Positions 23,458-33,309 of a DNA stretch of 64,000 bases are shown piece after piece. Location of the stretch: the NCBI RefSeq assembly GCF_040958095.1, contig NC_091188.1, forward strand, positions 39,156,612 to 39,220,611, in the 5' to 3' direction. A program made the position numbers and the translations under genes. The DNA is from Procambarus clarkii (taxonomy: Eukaryota; Arthropoda; Malacostraca; Decapoda; Cambaridae). The notes below the pieces were generated by a model. It searched no databases. It was not told where the DNA came from and was given only the letters and a program-made list of their open reading frames with translations. The first letter of the stretch is position 1. The number at the start of each line of letters is the position of its first letter.

Positions 23458-23710
23458 GGACTGGACTGGACTGGACTGGACTTGATTATTCATAGAATTT
23501 GGTTAGGAAGCAGAAACAAATGGGTGGATTTTCTTTCACCCTGATGCCCTGTTCACCTAGCAGTAAATAGGTACCCTGGAGTTAGACAGCTGCTATGGGC
23601 TTCTTCCTAGGAGGGGGGGGGTGTAACAAAAAGGAGGCCTGGTCAAGGATGCCAAGCCCTGAAATCATCTCTAGATAACCCCAAGATAGCTTATTTTACT
23701 GCCGCTCCCA
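23458..23710 (+). repeat. (GGACT)5 and a partial SINE I body
   Basis: Five GGACT units at 23,459-23,483 are followed by TTTCTTTCACCCTGATGCCC, CTAGCAGTAAATAGGTACCC, GTTAGACAGCTGC and CCTGAAATCATCTCTAGATAA. This is the body of SINE I (head lost); the minus copy is at 3357-3490. Confidence 0.6.
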
Positions 23711-23834
23711 CTTGTTGTGTAACTTTCAGTGAATGATGGATTCTGACGCCAAGGTCCTTTGCTTCATCAATCTGCTGTTAATTTGTTAGTTGTCATGTGA
23801 ATGTCACTTATGACATATTGCGTCTGCTTCCTTT

Positions 23835-24825
23835 AGTACCAGGGAATCTCCTGCTTGAGCTGTATAATATGAGCTATGTTACTGGGGAACTTCCTAACTC
23901 TTGGACCAACAGTATAATCATTCCAATTCCCAAGCCAAATCAAGAGAATGCTTTCCGCCCAATTTTCCCTTACTAGCTGCATTTGCAAAACATTCGAGAG
24001 AATGGTCCTAAACCGTCTCCTCCATAGAATAAGAATCATGCTATCCCCCCAGATATATGGCTTTATGTATGGAAGGAGTGTGCATCATTGCATCACCACC
24101 TTTCTTACCCTGAACACTGAAAAGTCATACACCACCTTCCTAGATCTTAAGTCTGCCTTTGATATTGCAAATAGACATGTTATCTTGAGTGAGCTTGCAA
24201 GAATGAATATTGGTGGTCGGCTTCTTTCTTGGATCAGGTGTTACTTATCTAACAGGAAGTCATCTGTATTTTTCCAGGGACATAGGAGTGTAACAAGAGA
24301 CTTTAAACTAGGTACCCCGCAGGGTGGTGTCCTCAGTCCTACCTTATTTAATATCTTAATAAACACGCTGTTAAACTCTATACCGAGCAAACCCAACGTC
24401 CACATCATTAGCTATGCTGATGATATAATGATACACACCACTGGGTATGCTAACACGCAGAACACTCTTAACTCTGTATTACTCATGTCAGGACCTAGGT
24501 TTAATTATCTCAGCAGAGAAAACAAAGATACACAATCGGCGCCCACCCAGGCAGGGAGGAGCTGTTCGCAAGATGCAACTGTCTGATGGCTCCCAGCTTG
24601 ACTATGTAAACAGATTCAAATACCTTGACCTTGAGGTGCCACTGTATGGTGCTGTTGTATTCAGACTGTCGTCAGTATAAAGAGAGGCTCCGAGCTCTCA
24701 AGGCTGTTGCAGGTTATCACTATGGTGTACACTATGGTGTACAGCGATAACTGTAGGTAGTAACTAAGTGATTGTAACCTATCCACCGCTGCCCACTGGA
24801 TGGGGGGCGGTGTGCAGGACAAACA
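23835..24825 (+). pseudogene. LINE-D: RT of a fourth non-LTR element, interrupted
   Basis: Plus-strand frames encode NSWTNSIIIPIPKPNQ (about 23,890), SCICKTFERMVLNRLLHRI, TTFLDLKSAFDIANRHVI, LGTPQGGVLSPTLFN and the catalytic YADD at 24,413-24,424; after a frameshift near 24,500 the frame continues to QYKERLRALKAVAGYHYG (about 24,670-24,720). PQGGVLSP with YADD is unlike CR1 and suggests the I/R1/Loa side of non-LTR elements. The coding part is cut at about 24,730. A 3'-UTR-like end (CCACCGCTGCCCACTGGATG) stops at 24,825, exactly where element A1 begins, and related text resumes at 31,108. Confidence 0.7.
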
Positions 24826-24998
24826 TGGCCCACTGCCTTTTGACGAAAGGCGGTGGAGTTTCTGACGGGGGAAGGAAGAGACAATTGCGCATCGCGTCCC
24901 GCAGGCGTGGTGCGGCCAGCCTGGGTGGCATAAAAGGCGCGGGAAGTCAGGTCCCGCTCTCACTCCCTCTCCCGACCAGGTCCAAGATTCACGAAGCG
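24826..24998 (+). repeat. Terminal block A1
   Basis: 173 bp beginning TGGCCCACTGCC and ending TTCACGAAGCG, matching A2 at 30,318-30,490 base for base as read. It contains the TATA-like box. After the block the two copies diverge at once. Confidence 0.9.
24929..24937 (+). promoter_or_regulatory. TATA-like box in block A1
   Basis: CATAAAAGG lies in GC-rich DNA followed about 25-35 bp downstream by a pyrimidine-rich CTCTCACTCCCTCTCCC tract, a reasonable place for transcription start. An identical copy sits in A2 at about 30,421-30,429. The activity is inferred from position only. Confidence 0.5.
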
Positions 24999-25114
24999 GC
25001 TCCACGCTCAGCACCACGCCTCATCGACACGTGGGCCAGTACCCTTACCACTTCTACGTTTTGTTTACTGTGTACACGGGATTTCTCAAGCAATCGGACT
25101 CCCTCTCCGCTACT

Positions 25115-25209
25115 ATGGTCCCACAACTGATATTCTCCGATCCTTTGGGGCCTTCCACATCCCAGGCCGGTACCGCAGGGGCCCCCTGCCCTACCCAGCA
25201 AACCCTAAG
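25115..25209 (+). CDS. Putative first coding exon of the split-repeat element
   Basis: ATG at 25,115 opens a 31-codon frame (MVPQLIFSDPLGPSTSQAG..., Pro/Ser/Thr-rich) that ends at a near-consensus donor, AAG|GTAAGA, with GT at 25,210-25,211. Read unspliced, the frame stops immediately at TAA 25,211-25,213. Splicing in phase 2 to the acceptor at 29,258-29,259 would continue the frame as ...TL-S-GEKPDHAA. It is probably the N terminus of a gag-like protein; there is no recognised domain, and splicing is inferred from the sites. Confidence 0.45.
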
Positions 25210-25213
25210 GTAA

Positions 25214-26175
25214 GAGAGTTTCCTGTACAAGTTAGTCAGGACTACCCCCAGTGCTGGCGTGTGTTTGCGCCGTCCCTCGCGGCCCGTTCGTTCCGCTTAG
25301 CTAGTTCCCTAGGGCCTTCCGCCTGCTTGCCTCCCTGGGGTTGCTGGCGTTCCTCCGGGTCGGGACTGGTGCGCTGGTTATCTGCGGCGACTTCATGTGG
25401 CCTGGTTTCGGTGGTCCTGTGCCCTGGGGCCCGGCCCTATTGCGTGCTCGGTGGACCATTCGTCCCAGGTGTGCCCTCCCCGGTTTGCTGTGCCCCTAGG
25501 CTTGCCCTAGGGGCCATGTTTCGCCCGCGCCTGGCCGTGCGTGCGCGGCCAGGCTCCTTCTGTGGTCTGGCATCGCCCTCTGTGGCGACGCCACGCGGCG
25601 GTTTCCGGGGTTCTGAGCCCTGGGGCCCAAGCCCGGTAGGCGGCGCCCACGTGGCTTTGAGCTCGGTGAAGCACTCGCCCCAAGGATGCCCTTCGTTTCC
25701 TTCCCCGTCCCAGGCGTTTTCCCCGGAACCTGGTTTGTTGCGCCCTCTTGGCTTGGCCCTAGGGGCCAGGGTTCGTGATGCACTTGGACGTGCGTGACCG
25801 GCCAGGTTCCCTGCGAGCGTCCTGGCGTCACCCTGGTGGCGACGCCTCCTGGCCGGGTTTTTAGTTGTCTTTGTCCCTAGGGCCCGACCCTAGGGGCCCA
25901 TGCCAAGGACGGCATCACCCACGTGGCATGGAGCTCCAGGAGCGCTTGCCTTGGGCTGTGTTCGCTTCCTTCCTGTCCTTCTCCCTTTTCGCCCTCGGGC
26001 AGGAGACGCCCTTGTGGCGGCGGTGCCCCGGTGGGTAGGCCCAACACTTTCTTGTTATTGGCTGACTTGCGTCAGCCGGTGTCGTCCGGCATGTTCTTCT
26101 GATGTTTGTCTGGACGGTGATGCCCTGCTTGTTCGTCCCAGTTGTTTGTCCGTCCGGTGTTGCTCGTTTTGTCCG
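25214..26175 (+). other. GC-rich intron-like sequence
   Basis: GC-rich DNA with many CCCTAGGGCC and GGCGACGCC phrases. Two repeated passages (for example near 25,570-25,650 and 25,815-25,910) suggest an older duplication of about 250 bp. Long open frames on both strands come from the base composition. It lies between the proposed donor at 25,210 and acceptor at 29,259. Confidence 0.45.
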
Positions 26176-26179
26176 TATC

Positions 26180-27590
26180 TAGGCGTTTTGCCTGGCTGGG
26201 GTAGATCAGCCTGTTCGTTCCTAGACGTTAGTCTGGCTGGTGTAGCACAGCCTGTTTGTCCCTGTAGTTTGTCTGGCTGGTGTAACCCAGCCTGTTCGCC
26301 CTAGACGTTCGTCTGGCTGGTGTAGCCCAGCCTGTTCGTCCTAGACGTTTGTCTGGCTGGTGTAGCCCAGCCTGTTTGTCCTAGAAGTTTGTCTGGCTGG
26401 TGTAGCCCAGCCTGTTTGTCCTAGAAGTTTGTCTGGCTGGTGTTGCCCAGCGTATTCGTCCCTAGACGTTTGTCTGGCTGGTGTAGCCCAGCTTGTTCGT
26501 ACTAGACGTCTGTCTGGCTGGTGTAGCCCAGCCTGTTCGTCCCTAGACGTTTGGCCGCTTGGTGTAGCCCAGCTTGTTCGTCCCAGTTGTTGTCTGGCCG
26601 GAGTAGGCCAGCTTGTTCGCCCCAGACGTTTGTCTGGCTGGTGTAGCCCAGCCCGTTTGCCCAGACGTTTGTCTGGCTGGTGTAGCCCAGCTCGTTCGCC
26701 CAGACGTTTGTCTGGCTGGTGTAGCCCAGCTCGATTCGCCCCAGACGTTTGTCTGGCTGGTGTAGCCCAGCTCGATTCGCCCCAGACGTTTGTCTGGCTG
26801 GTGTAGCCCAGCTCGTTCGTCCCAGACGTTTGTCTGGCTGGTGTAGCCCAGCTCGTTCGCCCCAGACGTTTGTCTGGCTGGTGTAGCCCAGCTCGTTCGC
26901 CCAGACGTTTGTCTGGCTGGTGTAGCCCAGCTCGTTCGCCCAGACGTTTGTCTGGCTCGTGTAGCCCAGCTCGTTCGTCCCAGACGTTTGTCTGGCTGGT
27001 GTAGCCCAGCTCGTTCGCCCCAGACGTTTGTCTGGCGGGTGTAGCCCAGTTCGTTCGTCCCAGACGTTTGTCTGGCTGGTTTAGCCTGCTTGTTCGTCCC
27101 AGTCGTTCGTCTGGCTGTTGAAGCCAGTCTGTTCGTCCCAGTTGTTTGCCTGGCTGGTGTAACCCAGCTTGTTCTTCCCAGTCGTTTGTCTGGCTGTTGA
27201 AGCCCAGCGTGTTCGTCCCAGTTGTTTGTCCGGTCGGTGTAGCTCAGCTTGTTTGTCCCAGTCGTTTGCCTGGCTGGTGTAGCCCAGCTTGTTCGTCTCA
27301 GCTGTTTGTCTGGCTGGCGCAGCCCTGCTTGCTCGTCACAGACGTTTTGTCTGGCCGGTGGAGCCCGGCTTGTTCGTACACGGATGTTCAGTCTCATCCG
27401 GTGATGGTGTAGCCCGGTGTAGCCCGATCTGTTCGTACCCAGTCGTCTGGGATGGCCGGTGTATCCCGGCTTGTTCGTACCCAGTCGTTTGGGCAGGCCG
27501 GTGTATCCCGGTTTGTTCGTCCCCAGGTGTTTGCTGGCCCCGGTGTCCCACGTTATGTTCGCCCCAGCCGTTTGGCCTGGTCGGGGTAGA
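26180..27590 (+). repeat. 40-bp minisatellite, about 33 units
   Basis: The unit is GTTTGTCTGGCTGGTGTAGC-CCAGCYYGTTCGYCCYAGAC, close to 40 bp, with indels of 1-3 bp and base changes that increase towards the right end. It fills 1.4 kb. Because stops are absent from the unit, the minus strand stays open for 384 codons and the plus strand for over 100; both translations are periodic (WATPARQTSGR-type on minus, LSGWCSPA-type on plus) and jump frame with the unit length, so they are not called genes. Confidence 0.9.
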
Positions 27591-27654
27591 CCGGTCCGTT
27601 TGTACCTTGACGTCTCGTCCACTCGGTAGCCGCCTGTTGTTCCTGCACGTACAC

Positions 27655-29090
27655 GTTCCCTCCTGTTTCCCTGTCCTGTCCTCCAGCGCAGGCGCATGCC
27701 GTCGGGCGGTCTGTCCGCTTGGGTGGGCTATGTTATGTTATTATCTTTTATTTAAGTTTCTAAATTAATTATTGCATTGTTCAGCTTAGTTATGCCTTGT
27801 ATTTACTTACTATTCCTCTAGCAGCGTTAATGCAGTGTCCATTGCTGTGGGATACTCAACTAATTTTGTTTCACTTTTGAGAATATTATTGCTAGGCTAG
27901 CCATTCTCCCTTGATTAATACTGTTTTAATAACCATTCCATCCCTTGAACATTACAGTTTTACGCTATCCAAACCATACCATGCACATTACTGCTTAACC
28001 TACCATCCTATCCCTTGATTAATCCCGCTTTAAGCTACCAAATCTTCCCATGATTACCACTGTTTCTTTTATTTGTTCAGCTTATATGCAAGTACATTAT
28101 ATTACGGTCTTATTCTATTATTAGAATATATTATTCCCCTCCCGTTCTCACTGTTCTGTTCTACTCCTCCAGGGTAGGCGCATGCCGTAGAGCGGTCTGT
28201 CGGTTTGGGTGAGCTACGCCATGTTATCATTTATTTAAGTTCCCTAAATTATTTTATTACTTTGTTCAGCTTTCAGTTATGCCTTGTATTTACTTACTAT
28301 TCCTGTTGCAGCGTTAAGGCAGTGTCCATTACCGTGGGATATGCAAATAATTTTGTTTTCACTTTTGAGACTATTATTGGTTTACTCTAGACCATCTATT
28401 CCATGAATAAGTACTGTTTAATTATCCAATCTATCCCATGAACTTTACAATTTTAAGCTATCCAAACTATACCATGCATATATTACTGTTCAACCTAACC
28501 ATCCTATACCTTGTATAGTCCTGCTTTAATCTACCCAAATTATCCATGATTATCACTGTTTACTCTTTTATTTGTTCAGCTTAAATACAAGTATATTATA
28601 CCTTTTATTTGTTCAGCTTAAATACAAGTATATTATAATACGGTCTTAAGCTATTTACTTGTTCAGTTTCAGTTTGTCTTGTATTTACTCCGCTATTTAT
28701 TCTCTGTTTCTAGCACTGCTTACGCCTCATGCCTTTCTTACTGTTTTGGCCTCGCTATGTTATTTATATTATTTAAGTTTCTAAGATTAATTTGTTACAT
28801 AGTCCAGCTCCAGTTATGCCCGGTATTTACTTAATAACACTGTTGCAGTGTTAAAGCAGTGTACATTTCTGTGGGATACTCAAATAATTTTGTTTTTACT
28901 TTTGAGATTATTATTGTTTGAATTCTTCTATACTATCCCACGATTAATACTGTCTTAATATAAACAAACTATACAATGAGTAATACGGTCTTATTATAAC
29001 CAAACTATACCATGAATATTACTGTTCAATCTATACATGAATATTACTCTCTTAATCTATTTTAACTGCTCAGAGTTTATTACATTGGTT
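27655..29090 (+). repeat. About 0.5-kb sequence in three tandem units
   Basis: The phrase CCATTGCTGTGGGATACTCA followed by ATTTTGTTT-ACTTTTGAGA-TATTATTG appears at about 27,838, 28,327 and 28,862, and each unit also carries GCCTTGTATTTACTTACTAT, a series of CCATGA/AATACTG phrases and TTTATTTGTTCAGCTTA. Two units share AGG-GGCGCATGCCGT-GGCGGTCTGT at 27,685 and 28,172. Periods of about 490 and 535 bp show unequal indels. AT-rich, non-coding, within the proposed intron. Confidence 0.8.
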
Positions 29091-29259
29091 TTATTACGAT
29101 AGCATTGGCTATGTCCGGTATTCTCAATCACTATGGACACTTAACTTTACCTTGCTTTTGTCTACTTGTGTATGTGACGGTTGCCGGTGCGGCAGCTGGG
29201 CCTCCCTGCCTGTTTTCCCCCGTTAGACCTGTCGATGCTTACTTTTTCATTTTCCGCAG

Positions 29260-29658
29260 TGGCGAGAAGCCGGATCACGCAGCAACTGCAACACGGAAGA
29301 GGGCTCGGGCGACGTCGCGTGAGGACAACAGCGCAGTGGGGTGAGGACGCAGCCGGCCTTCGCTTCGCCTCCCCCCCTCGGGGGCCTCCTCGGGCGGCTC
29401 TGATGTGCACGGCGACCACACTTCCCAGAGGCCACTGCCGGCAAAGCGGCGGGTGGCACAGCGTCGCAGCCTCCACCTTTTTCGGCCGACGATTGGACGA
29501 CGCTGCAGGCGCCCATCGCGCAGGCTCGGGGGCCCTCTCATGTCACAAGCCTTCAGGGCATGGGAACCACCGAGGCAGACCCTGCCGCGGCTGCTACAGC
29601 CGCCCCTGCCCCCCACCTTCACCGACCGTCGCCCACGGGCCAAGGCCAGGGGGCATAA
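29260..29658 (+). pseudogene. Second gag-like exon of the split-repeat element, damaged
   Basis: After a strong acceptor (TTTTTCATTTTCCGCAG, AG at 29,258-29,259) a frame reads SGEKPDHAATATRKRARATS, meets TGA at 29,342-29,344, and continues in the same frame through PPSGASSGGSDVHGDHTSQR and PAKRR. Around 29,455 the natural reading shifts by one base to QPPPFSADDWTTLQAPIAQ and ends at TAA 29,656-29,658. Low-complexity, basic then Pro/Ala-rich sequence with a bipartite basic cluster fits a gag-like or disordered nuclear protein; no zinc knuckle is visible. One stop and one shift make it a relic unless another intron exists. Confidence 0.45.
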
Positions 29659-29802
29659 GTCGAGGCGATGTGCGAGCTCCTCCAGCTTGTCCTCCTTCCT
29701 TCCTAGTTTTGTAGCGTAGTTGCTCTGCCTCCCTGAGGTTTCCCTCGCGGCCAGCGGGCACTCGCCCTTCGGGGGGGGGTCCGGCCTGCTGGCCTGCGGG
29801 GT

Positions 29803-30317
29803 GGGGGTGCAGCGCCCGTCCCCAAGTGTTCCGCTGTCCGCAGCTACTACTTTGACTTTACAGACATTCTACTAGTAAGCCCTACCTTGTCAGGTAATTC
29901 CTTCCTTGGCGGCTCGGCCTCTGGCCTGGGGTTATTTTCTTCTCCAAATACATATCAGGCTTCCCCAGTCACTATGTTTTCTGCCGCCTGATTATTCTCC
30001 AGCTAGGGTTTCCCTTATGTTATGTTGTTCACTTTGGTGTCCTGTTATACTTAGTATTAGATTTGTTACATTCGCCTCACTGCTAATTCTAGACATTAGG
30101 ACATTAGGTTTCTGCAGAGTTTGTTACTAGGCTATAAGATTACGTTTTACTACGGGTGTACAATTTAAGATATTTCGTGTACTTTGCGTTAGCCACGGCT
30201 ATGTTATACATTTGTTAAGTCCTATTTAAAAGCCTGTTTTACTTCTGCAGAATTATTTATCATGTCAATAAAATTACGCCCCCAAGGCTTGGTGTCTTCC
30301 TTCCCCTGATCAGAAAA
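29803..30317 (+). repeat. Block B1
   Basis: 515 bp starting GGGGGTGCAGCGCCCG and ending TTCCCCTGATCAGAAAA, matched by B2 at 30,593-31,107 at a constant offset of 790 bp; the 75-codon chance ORF inside both copies translates identically, which supports near-perfect identity. It holds a further acceptor-like CCGCTGTCCGCAG at 29,829-29,841. Confidence 0.9.
30267..30272 (+). terminator. Poly(A) signal in B1
   Basis: AATAAA stands 45 bp before the end of block B1, with a T- and C-rich stretch (TGTCTTCCTTCCCC) downstream, as in a polymerase II 3' end. Confidence 0.5.
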
Positions 30318-30490
30318 TGGCCCACTGCCTTTTGACGAAAGGCGGTGGAGTTTCTGACGGGGGAAGGAAGAGACAATTGCGCATCGCGTCCCGCAGGCGT
30401 GGTGCGGCCAGCCTGGGTGGCATAAAAGGCGCGGGAAGTCAGGTCCCGCTCTCACTCCCTCTCCCGACCAGGTCCAAGATTCACGAAGCG
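30318..30490 (+). repeat. Block A2
   Basis: Copy of A1 that begins directly after the last base of B1, including the TATA-like CATAAAAGG. The next 102 bp (30,491-30,592) have no counterpart after A1. Confidence 0.9.
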
Positions 30491-30592
30491 CCCACCCTCC
30501 TCCCCCTTTCTGCTGGCTGCCAGTTCTCACGGTTCTGACTACGTCAGTCGTTGTTCCTCACGTTTTCCTCCCGTTTCACTGGGGATGGGTGG

Positions 30593-31107
30593 GGGGGTGC
30601 AGCGCCCGTCCCCAAGTGTTCCGCTGTCCGCAGCTACTACTTTGACTTTACAGACATTCTACTAGTAAGCCCTACCTTGTCAGGTAATTCCTTCCTTGGC
30701 GGCTCGGCCTCTGGCCTGGGGTTATTTTCTTCTCCAAATACATATCAGGCTTCCCCAGTCACTATGTTTTCTGCCGCCTGATTATTCTCCAGCTAGGGTT
30801 TCCCTTATGTTATGTTGTTCACTTTGGTGTCCTGTTATACTTAGTATTAGATTTGTTACATTCGCCTCACTGCTAATTCTAGACATTAGGACATTAGGTT
30901 TCTGCAGAGTTTGTTACTAGGCTATAAGATTACGTTTTACTACGGGTGTACAATTTAAGATATTTCGTGTACTTTGCGTTAGCCACGGCTATGTTATACA
31001 TTTGTTAAGTCCTATTTAAAAGCCTGTTTTACTTCTGCAGAATTATTTATCATGTCAATAAAATTACGCCCCCAAGGCTTGGTGTCTTCCTTCCCCTGAT
31101 CAGAAAA
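30593..31107 (+). repeat. Block B2
   Basis: Second copy of B; its AATAAA is at 31,057-31,062. It ends at CAGAAAA before TATAAATTTTGACACTAG, which is the resumed flank. Confidence 0.9.
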
Positions 31108-31350
31108 TATAAATTTTGACACTAGCTCTCCACATATGTCAGTTGCTTAATTTAGAACCTGTACTTGAGGTCGATCTCGAACCCATTGTTGATGTGACGA
31201 CTTATATTGAATTTTGTAACTAGCTCATCAAGATTGTAACTTGCTTAGCTAAATGAATTGTGGGGTTCAGTCCCTGAGCCCATTATGTGCCTCTGTAACC
31301 CTTTCCACTACCGCCCACAAGATGGGTATGGGGTGCATAATAAATGAACT
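31108..31350 (+). repeat. LINE-D-like 3' UTR, right of the split-repeat element
   Basis: The segment ends with CCACTACCGCCCACAAGATG, GGTATGGGGTGCATAATAAA and a short tail. The same kind of text (CCACCGCTGCCCACTGGATG, GGCGGTGTGCAGGACAAACA) ends the left flank at 24,825. The simplest reading is that the split-repeat element sits in the 3' UTR of LINE-D. Confidence 0.5.
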
Positions 31351-31699
31351 AAACTAACTTATAGTAACAATGAGGAGCATAGTACATATAGTGACAAACA
31401 TTCTACACAACTAGGTGAGTACAACAAAATTACCAATTACAAATCTGTACTCTTCAATTTGTCCAGAACGGAAAAGGTTTTGTATTTATGTTGCAAAGAC
31501 AAACTAACCTTCCTAGGCCTAATGCACATTATCTGAGGCCTAATACAGTACATGTGTGTGCTATACTAGCCCTATGAATATGTGATTTTGTTTTTTAGCT
31601 AAATTTTTTCACACTCTATATATAAAGTGAATACTGTAGTACCAATTTCTACTAATTGCTTACTACGTCAATGTTTGTACTATGGTGTACATAGTTACA

Positions 31700-31892
31700 C
31701 AAACTACTATCTAAACAGGAGGATGGGTTGACTTTTAACAAACCCATCGTGCGTTGATTTTACAAGACTATAAATTGCCATCCACACTTCCGAAGAAATA
31801 AACATTCCATTCACCTGGGCTGAATGGGGTCTCGAACTCTGGACCCCACGCATGTAAGGCCGTAGCTCTATCGACTGGGTTAAGAGCAGTCT
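31700..31892 (-). repeat. tRNA-derived SINE IV, minus strand
   Basis: Minus-strand text CAGTCGATAGAGCTACGG (A box) and CCAGAGTTCGAGACCCC (B box) forms a tRNA-like head. It is followed by CAGGTGAATGGAATGTTTAT, TTATAGTCTTGTAAAATCAA and a copy of AAAAGTCAAC on each side. It differs from SINE I to III. Confidence 0.6.
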
Positions 31893-31984
31893 TAAAAGTC
31901 AACTTTTCAGTATCCTGCAGCCAAACTGGATTTTTCGACTTTCCCTGACTACTACTCTAGCCCAAAGGAATTACTGACCCATGT

Positions 31985-32200
31985 CAACATCATATTCAGT
32001 CCAGGTGAATGGAGTTTACAAGACTGTTTTCTGTGAGATGGAGAATGATTTTCTCCCTTAGGATTCCCTCCATGAGCTTGCAGATGTGTAATGTCAACCT
32101 GATCAGACTGTAGTTTTCTGCTGAGCTCTTTTTGCCCTTTTGAAAAATGGGGTGACATTTGCATATTTCTAATCTAGGGGAACTATCCCTAGGTCCCAAG
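31985..32200 (-). pseudogene. LINE RT fragment
   Basis: The minus strand encodes EICKCHPIFQKGKKSSAENY, LTLHICKLMEGILREKI and HLTENSLVNS. This matches the RT region from the 'WK-ANVxPxFKKG' motif to the 'S.HG' motif of CR1/Rex-type LINEs. About 200 bp survive, and the palm is absent. Confidence 0.65.
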
Positions 32201-32329
32201 TATGCTGAGAGAGAACTTGATCAACATCAAAACCCCAAGACTTCTCTACACAACTGGCCGACTTCTCACAGTGTTCAAAAGAGAACGTAACAAACATCTT
32301 CAAAGGATATCTGATCAACCACGCTGACT

Positions 32330-32450
32330 CATATGTCAGGCTGTGAGGAGCAGCATCAAACAGATTGATTGACCAGACCACCAACCAGCAGGCGTGGTCA
32401 GAGGCCGGGCTGCTGGGGCATGGATCCTCTGATTCATCGGCAGATATACA
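32330..32450 (+). repeat. CAGGCTG-family repeat, diverged
   Basis: CAGGCTGTGAGGAGCAGCAT, GACCAGACCACCAACCAGCA and GGTCAGAGGCCGGGCTGCTG resemble the 5' part of the repeats at 8090 and 10,814. Low similarity; no coding role. Confidence 0.4.
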
Positions 32451-32539
32451 ACAGGTACGGGATTGTGCATCAAGGATACAAGTCAAGTAGCGAGAAGAAT
32501 ATATGTGAAAACAATAAGGTGGTGGTACAGTGAGATCTC

Positions 32540-33110
32540 ATCAGCAAGGTCCTGGAAAATGGTTCCAGAGCTGAGGACCAGACGGGAAGTCAGTCTGAGT
32601 GTCTTGACAAGAAGATGGCTTAACTGGTGCAATGACTTTGAGAAGGGAACAATTTATAATGAGCACAGGACTGAAGAATGCAGCGTGGGGTACCACTACA
32701 ATTAATGCAGCAAACCTGTAAGCTCTTGCAAACATTATTAACTTGACTGCAATTCCCACAAATGGTGCAAAAGAACATTTCACTTCGACATGTCGGAGCA
32801 CCATGGCCAAACTTCCAAGTGTGGCACTCGTGCTTGGAGGGGGCATTCTCATAGACAGAGGATTTGACACAAGAACAACTACAATTGGGAAGGTGCGATT
32901 GTCAAAAATATTCTTTGCAATATGAAGAGGCCTAATATGCATACCATGATGGGGAGTGTTAACATATCTGCCTGCATATTAGAGTTCCCGTGGAACGCTC
33001 ATCTTGATGTTGCCATGGCAATCTCAAATACCCCTGCCTCCAACACTGAGATGGGACAGCAGAATAATACTGTGGTCTCAGTGCTATCATTCATCCTTAC
33101 ATTTTTGTGA
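32540..33110 (-). pseudogene. Second gag (ORF1) relic with zinc-knuckle remains
   Basis: On the minus strand one frame near 32,750-32,860 reads CHTWKFGHGAPTC and then FFCTICGNCSQ, corresponding to the first two CCHC knuckles of the better preserved gag at 33,360-34,496 (CWKFGHGVLKC, CPMCGDDSHS). Frames are broken throughout. It probably comes from a related I/Nimb-type element. Confidence 0.5.
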
Positions 33111-33309
33111 CTAGCTAGAACCTCACCAACATGCAGGAGTGCAGCTAGCCTGTCGCATTGTTCTTCAGAGTAGACCTTAACAATATGTGTGCTAGATTGC
33201 TGGGAACAAAAGGCAACGTTTGAGCCAATGCACTGGAACAGGCAGAGACACAGCAGGAGATCATAAACTTAACACTTCAGAATTTTCTACAAATTACCTA
33301 TTTAAAATT

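Larger units (their letters stand above)
24826..31107 (+). mobile_element. Split-direct-repeat element A1-internal-B1-A2-B2
   Basis: A 173-bp block A occurs at 24,826-24,998 and 30,318-30,490 with no difference that I can find, and a 515-bp block B at 29,803-30,317 and 31,107-30,593 likewise. B1 abuts A2 without spacer; 102 bp separate A2 and B2. The order A1-internal-B1-A2-B2 is the split direct repeat arrangement known for PAT/Ngaro-type tyrosine-recombinase retrotransposons. Block A has a TATA-like box, block B an AATAAA near its end, so A-internal-B is also a plausible transcription unit. The internal part carries gag-like exon remnants and satellite-filled intron-like DNA, but I find no RT, RNase H or recombinase. 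If it moves it is non-autonomous. Alternatives are a tandem duplication with internal deletion, or a complex LTR arrangement. Confidence 0.55.

Noticed and set aside
26543-27697. 384-codon minus-strand ORF
   Set aside because: It follows the 40-bp minisatellite exactly; the translation is periodic and there is no motif or start context.
29906-30920. Two identical 75-aa ORFs (29,906-30,130 and 30,696-30,920)
   Set aside because: They lie in the repeated B block near a poly(A) signal, have no motif, and the identity is explained by the repeat.
30318-31107. Solo LTR interpretation of A2-spacer-B2
   Set aside because: A1 is not followed by the spacer and B, so no matching second LTR exists in the window; kept only as an alternative in the element entry.
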